Shown one piece after another: positions 37,875 through 52,226 of a DNA stretch of 64,000 nt. The number at the start of each line of letters is the position of its first letter. The first letter of the stretch is position 1. The stretch comes from Cryobacterium adonitolivorans. Its GTDB lineage: Bacteria; Actinomycetota; Actinomycetes; Actinomycetales; Microbacteriaceae. Made by a program: the position numbers and the translations under genes. The notes below the pieces were generated by a model, which was not told where the DNA came from, ran no database searches, and was given only the letters and a program-made list of their open reading frames with translations. The DNA lies in assembly GCF_004402695.1 (NCBI RefSeq), contig NZ_SOFL01000036.1, positions 124,001 to 188,000 of the forward strand. The letters are read 5' to 3'.

Positions 37875-38657
37875 CTAGGCCGCGCGGCGGACGGGGTTGG
37901 TGAGCACGCCGAGGCCCGGGATCTCGATGCTCGCGGTGTCGCCGTCGGACACCTGCCGGGCGGCGCTGGATGAGCCGGTGAGGATCACGTCGCCGGGCAG
38001 CAGGGTGAACGAGTGCGAGAGGAACGAGACGATCTCCGCCATCGAGAACGCCAGCAGCGACACCTCCCCGCTCTGGAACTCGGTGTCGTTGACCCGGCCG
38101 AGAACGCGGCCATCCGCCGGATCGAACTCGGTGTCGATGACCGGGCCGAGCGGGCAAAAGGAGTCGAAGCCCTTGGCCCGGGCGCCGTGGCCGTCGCCCT
38201 CGCCCACGTCGACCGCGGTGACGTCGTTCGCGATCGTGTAGCCGAAGATGGCCCCGGGTGCGTCGGCGACGCTGAGGTTCTTGGCGACCCGGCCGATCAC
38301 GATGGCCAGCTCACCCTCGACGCGCACGTCGTGGGATGCCGCGGGCAGCACGATGGGGTCGTTCGGTCCCACGACGGTGGTGTTGGGCTTGAGGAAGAAC
38401 CGTGGCTCGGCGGGCTCCCCCGGCGCGGCCAGCGCCGCGGCCTTCTCCGCGGCATCCGCGAAGTAGGCACCGGCCAGGCCCACGACCTTGGAGCGGGGAA
38501 TCACCGGCGCGAGCAGCGCCACATCCACCAGGGGCAGGCGCGCGCCGGTGGGGTTGTAGCCGGCGAACATCGGGTCGCCGGTAAGGACGACGAGTTCGTC
38601 GTCGTCGATGATGCCGAATGCGATGGTTCCGGCGTGGCTGAACCGGGCGATCTTCAC
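37875..38657 (-). CDS. Fumarylacetoacetate hydrolase-like protein
   Basis: A 260-residue FAH-fold protein. Metal-site acids appear in RVEGELAIVIGR, and KGFDSFCPLGPVI is the conserved core. The usual C-terminal GTPxGVG signature is replaced by LTGSSSAARQV, so substrate choice may differ. The ATG overlaps the ilvE stop (ATGA). The link with leucine/isoleucine genes is unusual; hydrolysis or tautomerisation of a 2-oxoacid by-product is conceivable. Confidence 0.8.
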   Translation of the reverse strand: MKIARFSHAGTIAFGIIDDDELVVLTGDPMFAGYNPTGARLPLVDVALLAPVIPRSKVVGLAGAYFADAAEKAAALAAPGEPAEPRFFLKPNTTVVGPNDPIVLPAASHDVRVEGELAIVIGRVAKNLSVADAPGAIFGYTIANDVTAVDVGEGDGHGARAKGFDSFCPLGPVIDTEFDPADGRVLGRVNDTEFQSGEVSLLAFSMAEIVSFLSHSFTLLPGDVILTGSSSAARQVSDGDTASIEIPGLGVLTNPVRRAA

Positions 38658-39775
38658 GCGGTCACCCCGGCGCCCAGGCGCATCAACCAGCTGTGACGGT
38701 CTGGCAGACGGCCGTACTGGATGTCGGTGAGCTCCTGGCGGAGCGCCATGGTGATCTCGCCGGCGGGCGAGTCGGCGTCGCCGATGGTGAAACCGGTGCC
38801 CTTGAGCTGGGCGATCGGGGTGACCACAGCGGCGGTGCCGCAGGCGAACACCTCGGTGATCTCACCGGATGCCACGCCGTCGCGCCACTCGTCCACCGTT
38901 ACGTCGCGCTCGATCACGGTCATGCCGCGGTCGCGGGCGAGCTGGATGATGCTGTCGCGGGTGACACCCTCGAGGATGGTGCCGGTGAGCCGGGGGGTGA
39001 CGAGGGTGCCGGTGCCGTGCACGAAGAACACGTTCATTCCGCCGAGCTCGTCGATGTGGGTGCCGGTCTCGCCATCGAGGAAGAGTACCTGGGCGCAGCC
39101 GTTGTCGTAGGCCTCCTGCTGCGGCAGCAGGGAGGCCGCGTAGTTGCCACCGCACTTGGCGGCACCGGTGCCGCCGCGACCGGCGCGGGAGTACTCGGTG
39201 GACAGCCAGATCTTCACCGGGGCGACGCCGTCGGTGAAGTAGGCACCGGCGGGGCTGGCGATCACGTAGTAACCCACCTTGTGCGCGGCCCGCACGCCGA
39301 GGAAGCTCTCGTTGGCGATCATGAACGGGCGCAGGTACAGGCTGGTCTCCGGTGCGTCGGGCACCCAGGAGCCGTCGACGGCGATCATCTGCTTGACCGA
39401 TTCGATGAAGTCGGCCACCGCGAGTTCGGGCAGCGCCAACCGGCGGGCCGAGCTCTGCAGGCGTTCGGCGTTCTTCTCGGGCCGGAACGTCCAGATGGAG
39501 CCGTCGGCGTGGCGGTACGCCTTCATGCCCTCGAAGATCTCCTGGCCGTAGTGCAATACCGAGGAGGCGGGGTCGAGCAGCAGCGGTCCGTAAGGCGTGA
39601 CCCGGGCGTCGTGCCAGCCCTTCTCGACGGTCCAGTCGATGGTGACCATGTGGTCGGTGAAGTGCTTGCCGAAGCCGGGATCGGCGAGGATCGTCTCACG
39701 CTCGGCGCTGCTGCGGGCCGTCTGGGACGGCGTGAGCTCGAACTCGAGCGGGAAGGTGGTGGTCTGCTGGCTCAT
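38654..39775 (-). CDS. ilvE: Branched-chain amino acid aminotransferase
   Basis: A 373-residue fold-type IV PLP enzyme of the type II IlvE family. It shows YGQEIFEGMKAYR (about residues 77-89), the PLP lysine in AAKCGGNYAAS near 208, and EVFACGTAAVVTPI near 330. It transfers the amino group to the oxoacids of Leu, Ile and Val. It lies 30 bp after leuB and overlaps the FAH-like gene, so the three form one operon. Confidence 0.95.
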   Translation of the reverse strand: MSQQTTTFPLEFELTPSQTARSSAERETILADPGFGKHFTDHMVTIDWTVEKGWHDARVTPYGPLLLDPASSVLHYGQEIFEGMKAYRHADGSIWTFRPEKNAERLQSSARRLALPELAVADFIESVKQMIAVDGSWVPDAPETSLYLRPFMIANESFLGVRAAHKVGYYVIASPAGAYFTDGVAPVKIWLSTEYSRAGRGGTGAAKCGGNYAASLLPQQEAYDNGCAQVLFLDGETGTHIDELGGMNVFFVHGTGTLVTPRLTGTILEGVTRDSIIQLARDRGMTVIERDVTVDEWRDGVASGEITEVFACGTAAVVTPIAQLKGTGFTIGDADSPAGEITMALRQELTDIQYGRLPDRHSWLMRLGAGVTA

Positions 39776-39805
39776 GGGAGTCCCTTGTCGTAGGCGGGAG
39801 TGCGG

Positions 39806-40876
39806 TTAGGCGGGAGTGTCGGTCAGGCGGGTCACGATCGCATCGCCGACGGCGCCGGTGGATCGTGGCTCCGCGGCGACGCTGCGGGCGATGATGTCGG
39901 CCGTGACGGCCGCGCTCACCCTGGCCGACGCATCCGCAAGACCGAGGTGGTTCAAGAGGAGCGCGACAGAGAGGATAGCCGCCGTGGGATCGGCCAGCTG
40001 CCGGCCCGCGATGTCGGGTGCCGAACCGTGAACGGGTTCGAACATGCTGGGGAAGCGACCTTCCGGATTGATATTTCCGGATGCCGCCAGGCCGATGCCG
40101 CCGCTGATTGCCGCTGCCAGGTCAGTGAGAATGTCGCCGAAGAGGTTGTCCGTGACGATGACGTCAAATCTACTCGGATTCGTGACGAGAAAAATCGTTG
40201 CCGCATCCACGTGCAGGTAATCGACGGTCACGTCCGGGTATTCGGCGGCGACCTCAGTGACGATGCGCTGCCACAGGCCGCCAGAGAAGACGAGAACGTT
40301 GGTCTTGTGCACCAGGGTGAGGCGCTTGCGCGGGCGGTTCTCGGCCGCTTCGAATGCGTAGCGCACGACCCGCTCCACGCCGAACGCCGTATTGACCGAG
40401 ACCTCGTTGGCCACCTCCTGCGGGGTGCCCTGACGGATGGTGCCGCCGTTGCCGACGTAGGGGCCCTCTGTGCCTTCGCGCACCACGACGAAGTCGACCT
40501 CGCCGGGGGCGCCGAGCGGGCTGGGCACGCCGGGAAAGAGAACGCTCGGGCGCAGGTTCACATAGTGGTCGAGGGAGAAGCGCAGTTTGAGCAGCAGCCC
40601 GCGCTCGATGTTGGCGTTCTTCAGGCGCGGGTCGCCGGGCACACCGCCGACGGCGCCGAGCAGGATGGCGTCGTGGGCGCTGATCGCGGCCAGGTCCTCG
40701 TCGGTGAGCACGTCGCCGGTCTCGAGGAACCGGGTGGCACCGAGCGAGAAATGCGTGAGCTCGAAGTCGACGGGCTCGGGCGCGGTCACGGCGTCGAGCA
40801 CCTTCAGCGCTTCGGCGACGACCTCCGGGCCGATGCCGTCTCCGGCGATGACTGCGAGCTTGACTGAGCGGGACAT
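39806..40876 (-). CDS. leuB: 3-Isopropylmalate dehydrogenase
   Basis: A 356-residue isocitrate/isopropylmalate dehydrogenase-family enzyme. It starts [14 protein letters not shown], with [15 protein letters not shown] (metal site, near 235-249) and HGSAPDIAG near 285. It oxidatively decarboxylates 3-isopropylmalate in leucine synthesis with NAD+. First gene of the leuB-ilvE operon; length is normal. Confidence 0.95.
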   Translation of the reverse strand: MSRSVKLAVIAGDGIGPEVVAEALKVLDAVTAPEPVDFELTHFSLGATRFLETGDVLTDEDLAAISAHDAILLGAVGGVPGDPRLKNANIERGLLLKLRFSLDHYVNLRPSVLFPGVPSPLGAPGEVDFVVVREGTEGPYVGNGGTIRQGTPQEVANEVSVNTAFGVERVVRYAFEAAENRPRKRLTLVHKTNVLVFSGGLWQRIVTEVAAEYPDVTVDYLHVDAATIFLVTNPSRFDVIVTDNLFGDILTDLAAAISGGIGLAASGNINPEGRFPSMFEPVHGSAPDIAGRQLADPTAAILSVALLLNHLGLADASARVSAAVTADIIARSVAAEPRSTGAVGDAIVTRLTDTPA

Positions 40877-41048
40877 GCGGCTCCGATTACGGTGAGGCAG
40901 CCGGTGGGCTGGCGATATTGGCGCGATATTGGCTTGGAGATACCCTGCAAATCAACCCTACTGTGCGCATTCCGCTGTCTATGCTTGAGAATCCTGACCG
41001 TGCGCGTCGCCGACGCGCATGGGCCACCCCATTAGAAAGCAGTCACCT

Positions 41049-41300
41049 ATGAGTATCGGATTGGGAATCTTCCTCTTCGTCGTCGGCGCCATCCTCGTGT
41101 GGGCGCTGAACATCCAGGTCGACTGGGTCGACCTCGACCTCGTCGGCTACATCCTGATGGGGGCCGGCGCCCTCATCTTCGTGCTCGGCCTGGTGTTGCT
41201 CACCCGCCGCCGCAGCAGCATCAGCACCACCCGCAGCGCCGTCGACCCGGTCAGCGGAGAGCGCACCGTGCAGCAGGAGCGCTCGATCGACGACGTGTAA
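41049..41300 (+). CDS. DUF6458-type small membrane protein
   Basis: An 83-residue protein with two transmembrane helices (about residues 3-22 and 34-54) separated by a short acidic loop, then RRR and a polar tail ending RSIDDV. It matches the actinobacterial DUF6458 pattern. The ATG at 41049 has a modest AGAAAG site. Function unknown. A strong terminator follows it. Confidence 0.75.
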   Translation: MSIGLGIFLFVVGAILVWALNIQVDWVDLDLVGYILMGAGALIFVLGLVLLTRRRSSISTTRSAVDPVSGERTVQQERSIDDV

Positions 41301-41318
41301 ACCTCGCTCCACCAACAA

Positions 41319-41350
41319 GAAAGCCCCGGATTCGCATCCGGGGCTTTTTT
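41319..41350. terminator. Bidirectional intrinsic terminator
   Basis: AAGCCCCGGAT-TCGC-ATCCGGGGCTT followed by a run of Ts on the plus strand, and preceded by AAGAAA (Ts on the minus strand). It separates the DUF6458 gene from the convergent serA, and can serve both. Confidence 0.9.
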
Positions 41351-41364
41351 GTGCGTCTGGCTGG

Positions 41365-42957
41365 TTACTCGGTGATGTCGATGGCGACCATCACGTCGGC
41401 CGTGATCGCCACGCGGAGCGAGGCGAGCAGGGCTGCCGGCACCGGTGAGTCGACGGTCAGTACGCTGAGCGCCCGGCCGCCGGCCTCGTGGCGCGCGATC
41501 TGCATGCCGGCGATGTTGATTTCGGCGTCGCCGAACTCGCGGCCGTAGACCGCGACGATGCCGGGACGGTCGGTGTACAGCATGACGATGAGGTGCTCGG
41601 CGAAAGGCACCTCCACGTCGTAGCCGTTGACTTCGACGATCTTCTCGATCTGCTTGGTGCCCACCAGGGTGCCGGACACCGACACCTGCGAACCATCGGC
41701 GAGGGCGCCGCGCAGGGTGATCAGGTTGCGGTACTCGGGCGATTCGGTTTCGGTGATCAGGCGCACCGCGACACCGCGCTGCTCGGCGAGCAGGGGCGCG
41801 TTGACGTAGGAGACGGTTTCGCTGACCACGTTGGTGAAGATGCCCTTGAGGGCCGCGAGCTTGAGCACCGAGACGTCGAACTCGACGATCTCGCCACGCA
41901 CCTCAACGTCGACGCTGGTGAGCGGGCTGTGGGCGGCGAGTCCGGAGAATACCTGGCCGAGCTTCTCGACGAGCGGGATGCCGGGGCGCACCGTCGGGTC
42001 GATGATTCCGCCGGCGACGTTCACGGCGTCGGGCACGAGTTCGCCCGACAGCGCGAGGCGCACCGACTTGGCGACCGAGACGCCGGCCTTCTCCTGGGCC
42101 TCGTCCGTGGACGCGCCGAGGTGCGGGGTGCTGATCAGGTTGTCGAGGCCGAGCAGCGGCGAACCTGTCGGCGGCTCGTTGACGAACACGTCCAGGCCGG
42201 CGCCGGCGATGGTGCCGTCAACCAGGGCCGTGTACAGGTCGGCTTCGTCGATGAGTCCGCCACGGGCGACGTTGACGACGTAGGCGGTCGGCTTCATGAG
42301 CCCTAGCTGGGGGGCGCTGATCATGCCAGTGGTCTCCGGCGTCTTCGGCATGTGGATGGTGACGAAGTCGGACTGCTCGAGCAGCTCGTCCAGGGTCACC
42401 GGGTGCACGCCCAGCTGCTGCGCGCGGGCCGAGGTGATGTACGGGTCGAAGGCGATGATGTTCACGCCGAAGGCCTGCAGGCGGGCGGCCACCAGGGCGC
42501 CGATGCGGCCGAGGCCGATGATGCCGACGGTCTTTTCGTACAGCTCGATGCCGGTGTACTTGGAGCGCTTCCACTGGCCCTGCGCGAGGGCGCCGTGCGC
42601 CGGCGGGATGTGGCGGGCCAGGCTGAGGATGTGGCCGACGGTGAGTTCGGCGGCGGAGATGATGTTGGAGGTGGGGGCGTTGACGACCATGACACCGGCC
42701 GCGGTTGCGGCCTTGATGTCGACGTTGTCGAGGCCGACACCGGCGCGGGCGATGACCTTCAGGTTCGGCGCTGCGGCCAGCGCCTCGGCGTCGACCTTGG
42801 TCGCGGAGCGGACCAGGATGGCGTCGGCGGAAGCCAGCGCAGAGAGCAGTGCGGCACGGTCGGTGCCGTCTACGTTGACAACGTCAAAGTCGGGGCCCAG
42901 GGCATCGACTGTGGCGGGCGAGAGTTCTTCGGCGATTAATACGACGGGCTTCGACAC
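41365..42957 (-). CDS. serA: D-3-phosphoglycerate dehydrogenase
   Basis: A 530-residue long-form (type I) enzyme. The NAD motif is GIIGLGRIGALVA (about residues 145-157), the catalytic residues lie in NVARGGLIDEADL and STPHLGASTDEAQ, and an intervening domain and C-terminal ACT domain complete the protein. It makes 3-phosphohydroxypyruvate for serine synthesis. Length matches the mycobacterial type. Confidence 0.96.
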   Translation of the reverse strand: MSKPVVLIAEELSPATVDALGPDFDVVNVDGTDRAALLSALASADAILVRSATKVDAEALAAAPNLKVIARAGVGLDNVDIKAATAAGVMVVNAPTSNIISAAELTVGHILSLARHIPPAHGALAQGQWKRSKYTGIELYEKTVGIIGLGRIGALVAARLQAFGVNIIAFDPYITSARAQQLGVHPVTLDELLEQSDFVTIHMPKTPETTGMISAPQLGLMKPTAYVVNVARGGLIDEADLYTALVDGTIAGAGLDVFVNEPPTGSPLLGLDNLISTPHLGASTDEAQEKAGVSVAKSVRLALSGELVPDAVNVAGGIIDPTVRPGIPLVEKLGQVFSGLAAHSPLTSVDVEVRGEIVEFDVSVLKLAALKGIFTNVVSETVSYVNAPLLAEQRGVAVRLITETESPEYRNLITLRGALADGSQVSVSGTLVGTKQIEKIVEVNGYDVEVPFAEHLIVMLYTDRPGIVAVYGREFGDAEINIAGMQIARHEAGGRALSVLTVDSPVPAALLASLRVAITADVMVAIDITE

Positions 42958-43054
42958 GAAAACAGATCCTTAGAAAGCGTTAGGCGATGGAAGCTCGCGC
43001 CTCGACGGTGGGGCGCCAGATACCACAACACCTTACTGGCACCAGAATGGACCA

Positions 43055-43456
43055 ATGAGCCCCGAGGCAGCGACCAACGTCCTAACCGTGCTGAGGATCG
43101 TCCTGGCGGTGGTGTTCGTCGGCGCCGGGATCAGCCATTTCGCGCCCCCTGTTCAGCGCACGATGGCCGCCATGATCCCGCCACGACTGCGTGTGCAGGG
43201 TCTGCTGGCACCGATGAACCTCGTGATCTTCACCGGCCTGTGCGAGATCGCGGGCGGCATCGGGCTGCTTATCGAATCCACCCGTGTTACGTCCGGAGTC
43301 GCCCTGGCCGTGTTTCTCGTGGCAGTGTTCCCCGCCAACGCCTACGCGGCGCGGCACAAGGACCGGTTCGGCGCGGTCGCGATTCCGCTGGTTCCGCGGC
43401 TGCTCGGCCAGCTGGCGCTGATCGGCCTGGTGCTCGTGGCCGGCCTGGCCGGCTGA
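43055..43456 (+). CDS. DoxX-like small membrane protein
   Basis: A 133-residue protein with four hydrophobic segments. Features VVFVGAGISHFAPPVQ near residue 20 and MNLVIFTGLCEIAGGIGLLI near 50-70 place it in the DoxX-like group. The family is linked to redox or thiosulfate functions but is mostly uncharacterised. It has no clear operon partner. Confidence 0.7.
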   Translation: MSPEAATNVLTVLRIVLAVVFVGAGISHFAPPVQRTMAAMIPPRLRVQGLLAPMNLVIFTGLCEIAGGIGLLIESTRVTSGVALAVFLVAVFPANAYAARHKDRFGAVAIPLVPRLLGQLALIGLVLVAGLAG

Positions 43457-43472
43457 GCCCGCCTGGGGATCC

Positions 43473-43853
43473 CTAGACGATCAGGCTGCCGAGGCCGAAG
43501 ACAAAGATGTCGAGGGAGATTGCCGAGACCAGGGTCAGCCCGGCCAGCATCAGCAGCGCCTGCGGACCGGCTTCCCGGCGGCGGCCGAGCCAGAACGCGA
43601 CCCCGAAAACCACGATCGGGGCGAGGGCGCCCGTCAACAGCACGCCCCAGCCGAAGCCGCTCAGGGTGGTGTCGAGCCCCTGGGCGGCGTTGTTGAGGCC
43701 GATCAGGTTACCAAGGCCGGACCACGCGCTGTACGCATAGAACAGCCCGAACAGGATGGCGATGGTAGCGGAGAGCCACGCCGGGGTGCGGTGGGTGCGG
43801 GGCGTGTCGGTCGTGCCAGACGTGTCGGTGTTGTCAGTCTTGTCGGCGCTCAT
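43473..43853 (-). CDS. Hypothetical membrane protein
   Basis: A 126-residue protein. A polar Thr/Asp-rich head (MSADKTDNTDTSG) precedes three hydrophobic helices. The ATG at 43853 overlaps the upstream gene stop (TGATG), so it is co-translated with it. I do not recognise the family. Confidence 0.65.
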   Translation of the reverse strand: MSADKTDNTDTSGTTDTPRTHRTPAWLSATIAILFGLFYAYSAWSGLGNLIGLNNAAQGLDTTLSGFGWGVLLTGALAPIVVFGVAFWLGRRREAGPQALLMLAGLTLVSAISLDIFVFGLGSLIV

Positions 43854-44359
43854 CAGAGTCCCCCGGTTCCGGCGATGAAGGGCAGGGGCGCCAACAGCAC
43901 GACACCCAGGATGAGCCAGGTCCAGCGCAGGCGCGGCGTGCCGCGGGTGAGCCAGTACGAGGAGGCGAACCACACGAGCGGGGCGGCCACGGCCAGCCAC
44001 GTGCCCAGCGAGAACATGAACTGGGCCAGCGGGTCGTTCAACGGGTTCTCGATGCGCCCGGCCCCGATGAACCAGCCGATTGTGTACAGCAGGTAGACGC
44101 CGCCGAGGACGCCCAGGCCGACGAGGGCCGACGACGACAGGGGTGCCCGACCCACGGGGCCATCGACGTAGCCGCCGGGTGAACCGGTCACGGCCCAGCC
44201 CTCGGGGAGGTCGCTTCCCGGCTCCGCTAGACCGGTGCCGCCGCCCGAGCGTTCAGCAGGCGCATCCGCGGGCTCTGGCGTGGTCGTGCTGCCGGACACG
44301 AGCGTGGGGTCGTCGTCGCCGGCCCAGCCGAGCGCATCGTCATCCCGAGAAGAAGTCAT
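43853..44359 (-). CDS. Hypothetical membrane protein with acidic N-terminal tail
   Basis: A 168-residue protein. The first 75 residues are polar and rich in Asp, Pro and Gly, then about three transmembrane helices follow (LGVLGGVYLLYTIGWFIGAG and two more). Proteins of this type are common in Microbacteriaceae and often carry an unsupported DNA polymerase III gamma/tau label; nothing here supports a polymerase role. Confidence 0.62.
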   Translation of the reverse strand: MTSSRDDDALGWAGDDDPTLVSGSTTTPEPADAPAERSGGGTGLAEPGSDLPEGWAVTGSPGGYVDGPVGRAPLSSSALVGLGVLGGVYLLYTIGWFIGAGRIENPLNDPLAQFMFSLGTWLAVAAPLVWFASSYWLTRGTPRLRWTWLILGVVLLAPLPFIAGTGGL

Positions 44360-44452
44360 GTGTTCAGCCTACCGAGAGCCCAGGGCACCTCTGAGGCACA
44401 GCAGGGGGTAGTCTGGTGGGCTCGTTCGACCCCGGGCGAAAACAGGTTGACC

Positions 44453-45286
44453 ATGCAGCACTATCTCGACACCAACCGCGCGAACTGGAACGATCGGGCC
44501 GCGGCCCACGCGGTGCGCACCGGGCTCGGCTATGGCGTGCAACGGTACGTCGACGATTCCACCCTGTTGTCGGATGTCGTGCGCTTCGACCGCGAGCGGC
44601 TGGGCGATATCGCCGGCGTGAAGACCGTGCACCTGCAGTGCCACATTGGAACCGACACACTTTCGCTGGCCCGGCTCGGCGCCCGGGTCACCGGGCTGGA
44701 CTTCTCCCCGGTGGCTCTCGCCGAGGCCCGCGCCCTGGTTGCCGAAACCGGGGACGCCGTCGAGTTCGTCGAGTCCGATGTGTACTCGGCCCTCAGCGTT
44801 CTTCCCCAAGCCGAATTCGACCTGGTCTACACGGGCATCGGCGCCCTGTGCTGGCTGCCCAGCATCGACCGGTGGGCGGCCGTCGTCGCCGGGCTGCTGG
44901 CGCCGGGCGGGCGCCTCTTCATCCGTGAAGGCCACCCGATCCTGTGGACCATGGACGAGCGACTCGCCGACGACCTGCACCTGCGCTTCCCCTACTTCGA
45001 GCAGCAGGAGCCGCTGGAGTGGGACGCCGATTCCAGCTACGTCGCGACGGACCGGCCGATCACCAGCACGAAGACCTACGAGTGGAACCATGGGATCGGC
45101 GAGATCGTGACGGCGCTCCTGGACGCAGGCCTCACCCTGACGATGCTCGTCGAACACGACAGTGTGCCGTGGGAGGCCCTGCCCGGCCAGATGGTCGAGC
45201 GCCCCGGCGGCGAGTTCGCGCTGGATGAGCGTGCCGGGGTCGCGCCGCTCAGCTACACGATCCAGGCGGTCAAGCCGCTCGGCTGA
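44453..45286 (+). CDS. Class I SAM-dependent methyltransferase
   Basis: A 277-residue enzyme. The SAM motif I region is VHLQCHIGTDTLSLARLGARV (about residues 61-79; the acidic partner lies in GLDFSP), and DLVYTGIGALCWLP is motif IV. The substrate is unknown. The ATG at 44453 is chosen because an earlier in-frame start lies in the divergent gene's leader. Confidence 0.83.
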   Translation: MQHYLDTNRANWNDRAAAHAVRTGLGYGVQRYVDDSTLLSDVVRFDRERLGDIAGVKTVHLQCHIGTDTLSLARLGARVTGLDFSPVALAEARALVAETGDAVEFVESDVYSALSVLPQAEFDLVYTGIGALCWLPSIDRWAAVVAGLLAPGGRLFIREGHPILWTMDERLADDLHLRFPYFEQQEPLEWDADSSYVATDRPITSTKTYEWNHGIGEIVTALLDAGLTLTMLVEHDSVPWEALPGQMVERPGGEFALDERAGVAPLSYTIQAVKPLG

Positions 45287-45302
45287 CGGGTGAGGCTGCG
45301 AG

Positions 45303-45965
45303 TCAGCGGCGCCGCACGGCCCGGGCCACGGCGATGCTCACGGCGATGACCCAGCCCAGCACCCCGGCCAGGCAGACCCGCTCGGCGAGTCCGAGCAGGC
45401 CGGGGGCGACGGCTGCGGTGACGCCCAACGCCACCAGCCCGACGGCGGCGACGCCGGTGAGCACGGCGGCGGCCGGATAGGCACTCGGCAGCTCGCTGCC
45501 GCGCAGCCACGCCGTCAACAGGCCGAAGGCGACCAGCGCGGCGAGGAAACCTGCGGCCGCGACGAACAAATGCGCGGTGCCCAGAGCGGTGGTCGGGGCG
45601 AGCCCGGGCGCGTCGGCGGGTGGGATGTCGGTGGGCAGGAACGCCAGCGCCGCCGAGCACACCCCGGCGGCCAGCATCAGGGCCAGGCCGGCCTGGCGTA
45701 ACCGGGATCGCGGTCCGAACGAGGCGAGTGCAGCGACCAGGCAGAGCGTCACCACTCCCCTGGCCAGGAAGTTCAGGTTCATGATCCAGCCGTATGGACC
45801 CACGGCGAGGTTGCTCTCCGCCTCCGAGATCACGCTGTAGTGCGGCGGCAGCAGTTGCAGCACCACATCGACCAGCACGTAGAGCACCGCGCCCACCAGC
45901 GCCACGGTCGCCAGCACCCCGGTCGAACGGAATGCGGCCCGCCCTCGGGCGGCCCCGGCAGTCAT
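45303..45965 (-). CDS. DUF998-type membrane protein
   Basis: A 220-residue protein with six predicted helices and a YSVISEAESNLAVG segment after the first, matching DUF998. I prefer the ATG at 45965; the longer frame to 46046 overlaps the divergent hydrolase start. Function unknown. Confidence 0.75.
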   Translation of the reverse strand: MTAGAARGRAAFRSTGVLATVALVGAVLYVLVDVVLQLLPPHYSVISEAESNLAVGPYGWIMNLNFLARGVVTLCLVAALASFGPRSRLRQAGLALMLAAGVCSAALAFLPTDIPPADAPGLAPTTALGTAHLFVAAAGFLAALVAFGLLTAWLRGSELPSAYPAAAVLTGVAAVGLVALGVTAAVAPGLLGLAERVCLAGVLGWVIAVSIAVARAVRRR

Positions 45966-46020
45966 AGCGTTCACCCGGGGAAGCCTATCGGGCCGAGGGG
46001 CCGGACCGTAGTGTCGTGCC

Positions 46021-46926
46021 ATGGCTCCCGATGAGTACCCCGGCAATCAATCCCCCGGCAATCCCTTCGCGATTCCGGGCAGCGAGGCGCCCGTCGTGGG
46101 TGTCTTCGACGTGGGCGGCTGCCGGCTGTACGCCGAGGTGCGCACGGCTGCGTCACCGCCGGGTCGGGCACTGCTCATCATCGGCGCCGCCAGCGACGAC
46201 GCCGAGATGTTCCGCCCAATCGCCGAGCGGCTGGCCGCCGTCACCAGATTCACCGTGGTCACCTACGATCCCCGCGGCACCCGGCGAAGCGGCCGAAACG
46301 GCTGGCCGTGCGATTCGGCCCGTCACGCCGACGATGCCGCCACCCTGCTACACAGGCTGGGACTCGTGCCCGCCGCGGTCTTCGGCGCCAGCGCCGGCGG
46401 CATCGTGGCGCTACAGCTCGCATTGCTGCATCCGTCACTCGTTCGCCAGGTCCTCGTCTACGAGCCGGGGTATTTCCGGCTCACGGAAGCCGGGAGCGCG
46501 CTGCTCACCCGCGGGACCGATGCCGCGCGCAAGCACCTGGTCAGCCACCCGCAGGACTGGACCGGAGCCATGACCCGGGTGGCGACAGAGGCGGCCCCCG
46601 GCCTGCTTGACGCACCAACGGGGCTCGAGTGGTACACCGAACGCGGTGCCGCCCTGGCCGAGAACTTTCTCCGCGACGACCTGCCGCGCACCGGGGAGAG
46701 CATCCCAGGGGAAGCCCTGGCCGCCTCGGACGCCGACATCCGGTTCGTGTTCGGCGCCGACTCCGCGCCGGCATTCCGGGAGATCGCCCAGGAGTTGACC
46801 CGACTGCGACGAAGACCCGGCAGCGACGATCCGGGCGAGCCGGACCGGATCGCCGGTGCCGGCCATGTCGCCTACTTCACGCCGGAGCCGGTCGCCGGCT
46901 ATATCCGTCGCCGGCTCGCCGGCTGA
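46021..46926 (+). CDS. Alpha/beta hydrolase
   Basis: A 301-residue hydrolase. TYDPRGTRRSGRNG is near residue 81, the nucleophile elbow GASAGGIVALQLAL is near 122, and the catalytic histidine lies in GAGHVAYFTPE near 280. It resembles proline iminopeptidase or esterase-like hydrolases. A monocistronic gene with a hairpin after it. Confidence 0.82.
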   Translation: MAPDEYPGNQSPGNPFAIPGSEAPVVGVFDVGGCRLYAEVRTAASPPGRALLIIGAASDDAEMFRPIAERLAAVTRFTVVTYDPRGTRRSGRNGWPCDSARHADDAATLLHRLGLVPAAVFGASAGGIVALQLALLHPSLVRQVLVYEPGYFRLTEAGSALLTRGTDAARKHLVSHPQDWTGAMTRVATEAAPGLLDAPTGLEWYTERGAALAENFLRDDLPRTGESIPGEALAASDADIRFVFGADSAPAFREIAQELTRLRRRPGSDDPGEPDRIAGAGHVAYFTPEPVAGYIRRRLAG

Positions 46927-46937
46927 CGGTTCCGGCA

Positions 46938-46976
46938 CACCGAAGGGGCCAGTCGAGACGACTGGCCCCTTCGGTG
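46938..46976. terminator. Perfect hairpin between convergent genes
   Basis: CACCGAAGGGGCCAGTCG and its complement CGACTGGCCCCTTCGGTG flank a 3-nt loop. There is no T-run on either strand. It lies between the hydrolase stop (46926) and the ilvC stop (46990), and most likely ends transcription from both sides. Confidence 0.7.
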
Positions 46977-46989
46977 AAACGGGCACGCG

Positions 46990-50431
<3,442 letters not shown>

Positions 50432-50468
50432 GAGAGCAAATCCCTAAGTCGGTGACGGATGGTGTCGA

Positions 50469-52163
<1,695 letters not shown>

Positions 52164-52226
52164 GCACAGAGTCTAGAACGTCGCGGGCGGCCGGTTGGCA
52201 CGCCCGTGACGCACGGGACCTGCTGG

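Noticed and set aside
43853..44359. DNA polymerase III gamma/tau subunit
   Set aside because: Proteins like this are often given that label, but it has only helices and a polar tail, with no ATPase motifs.
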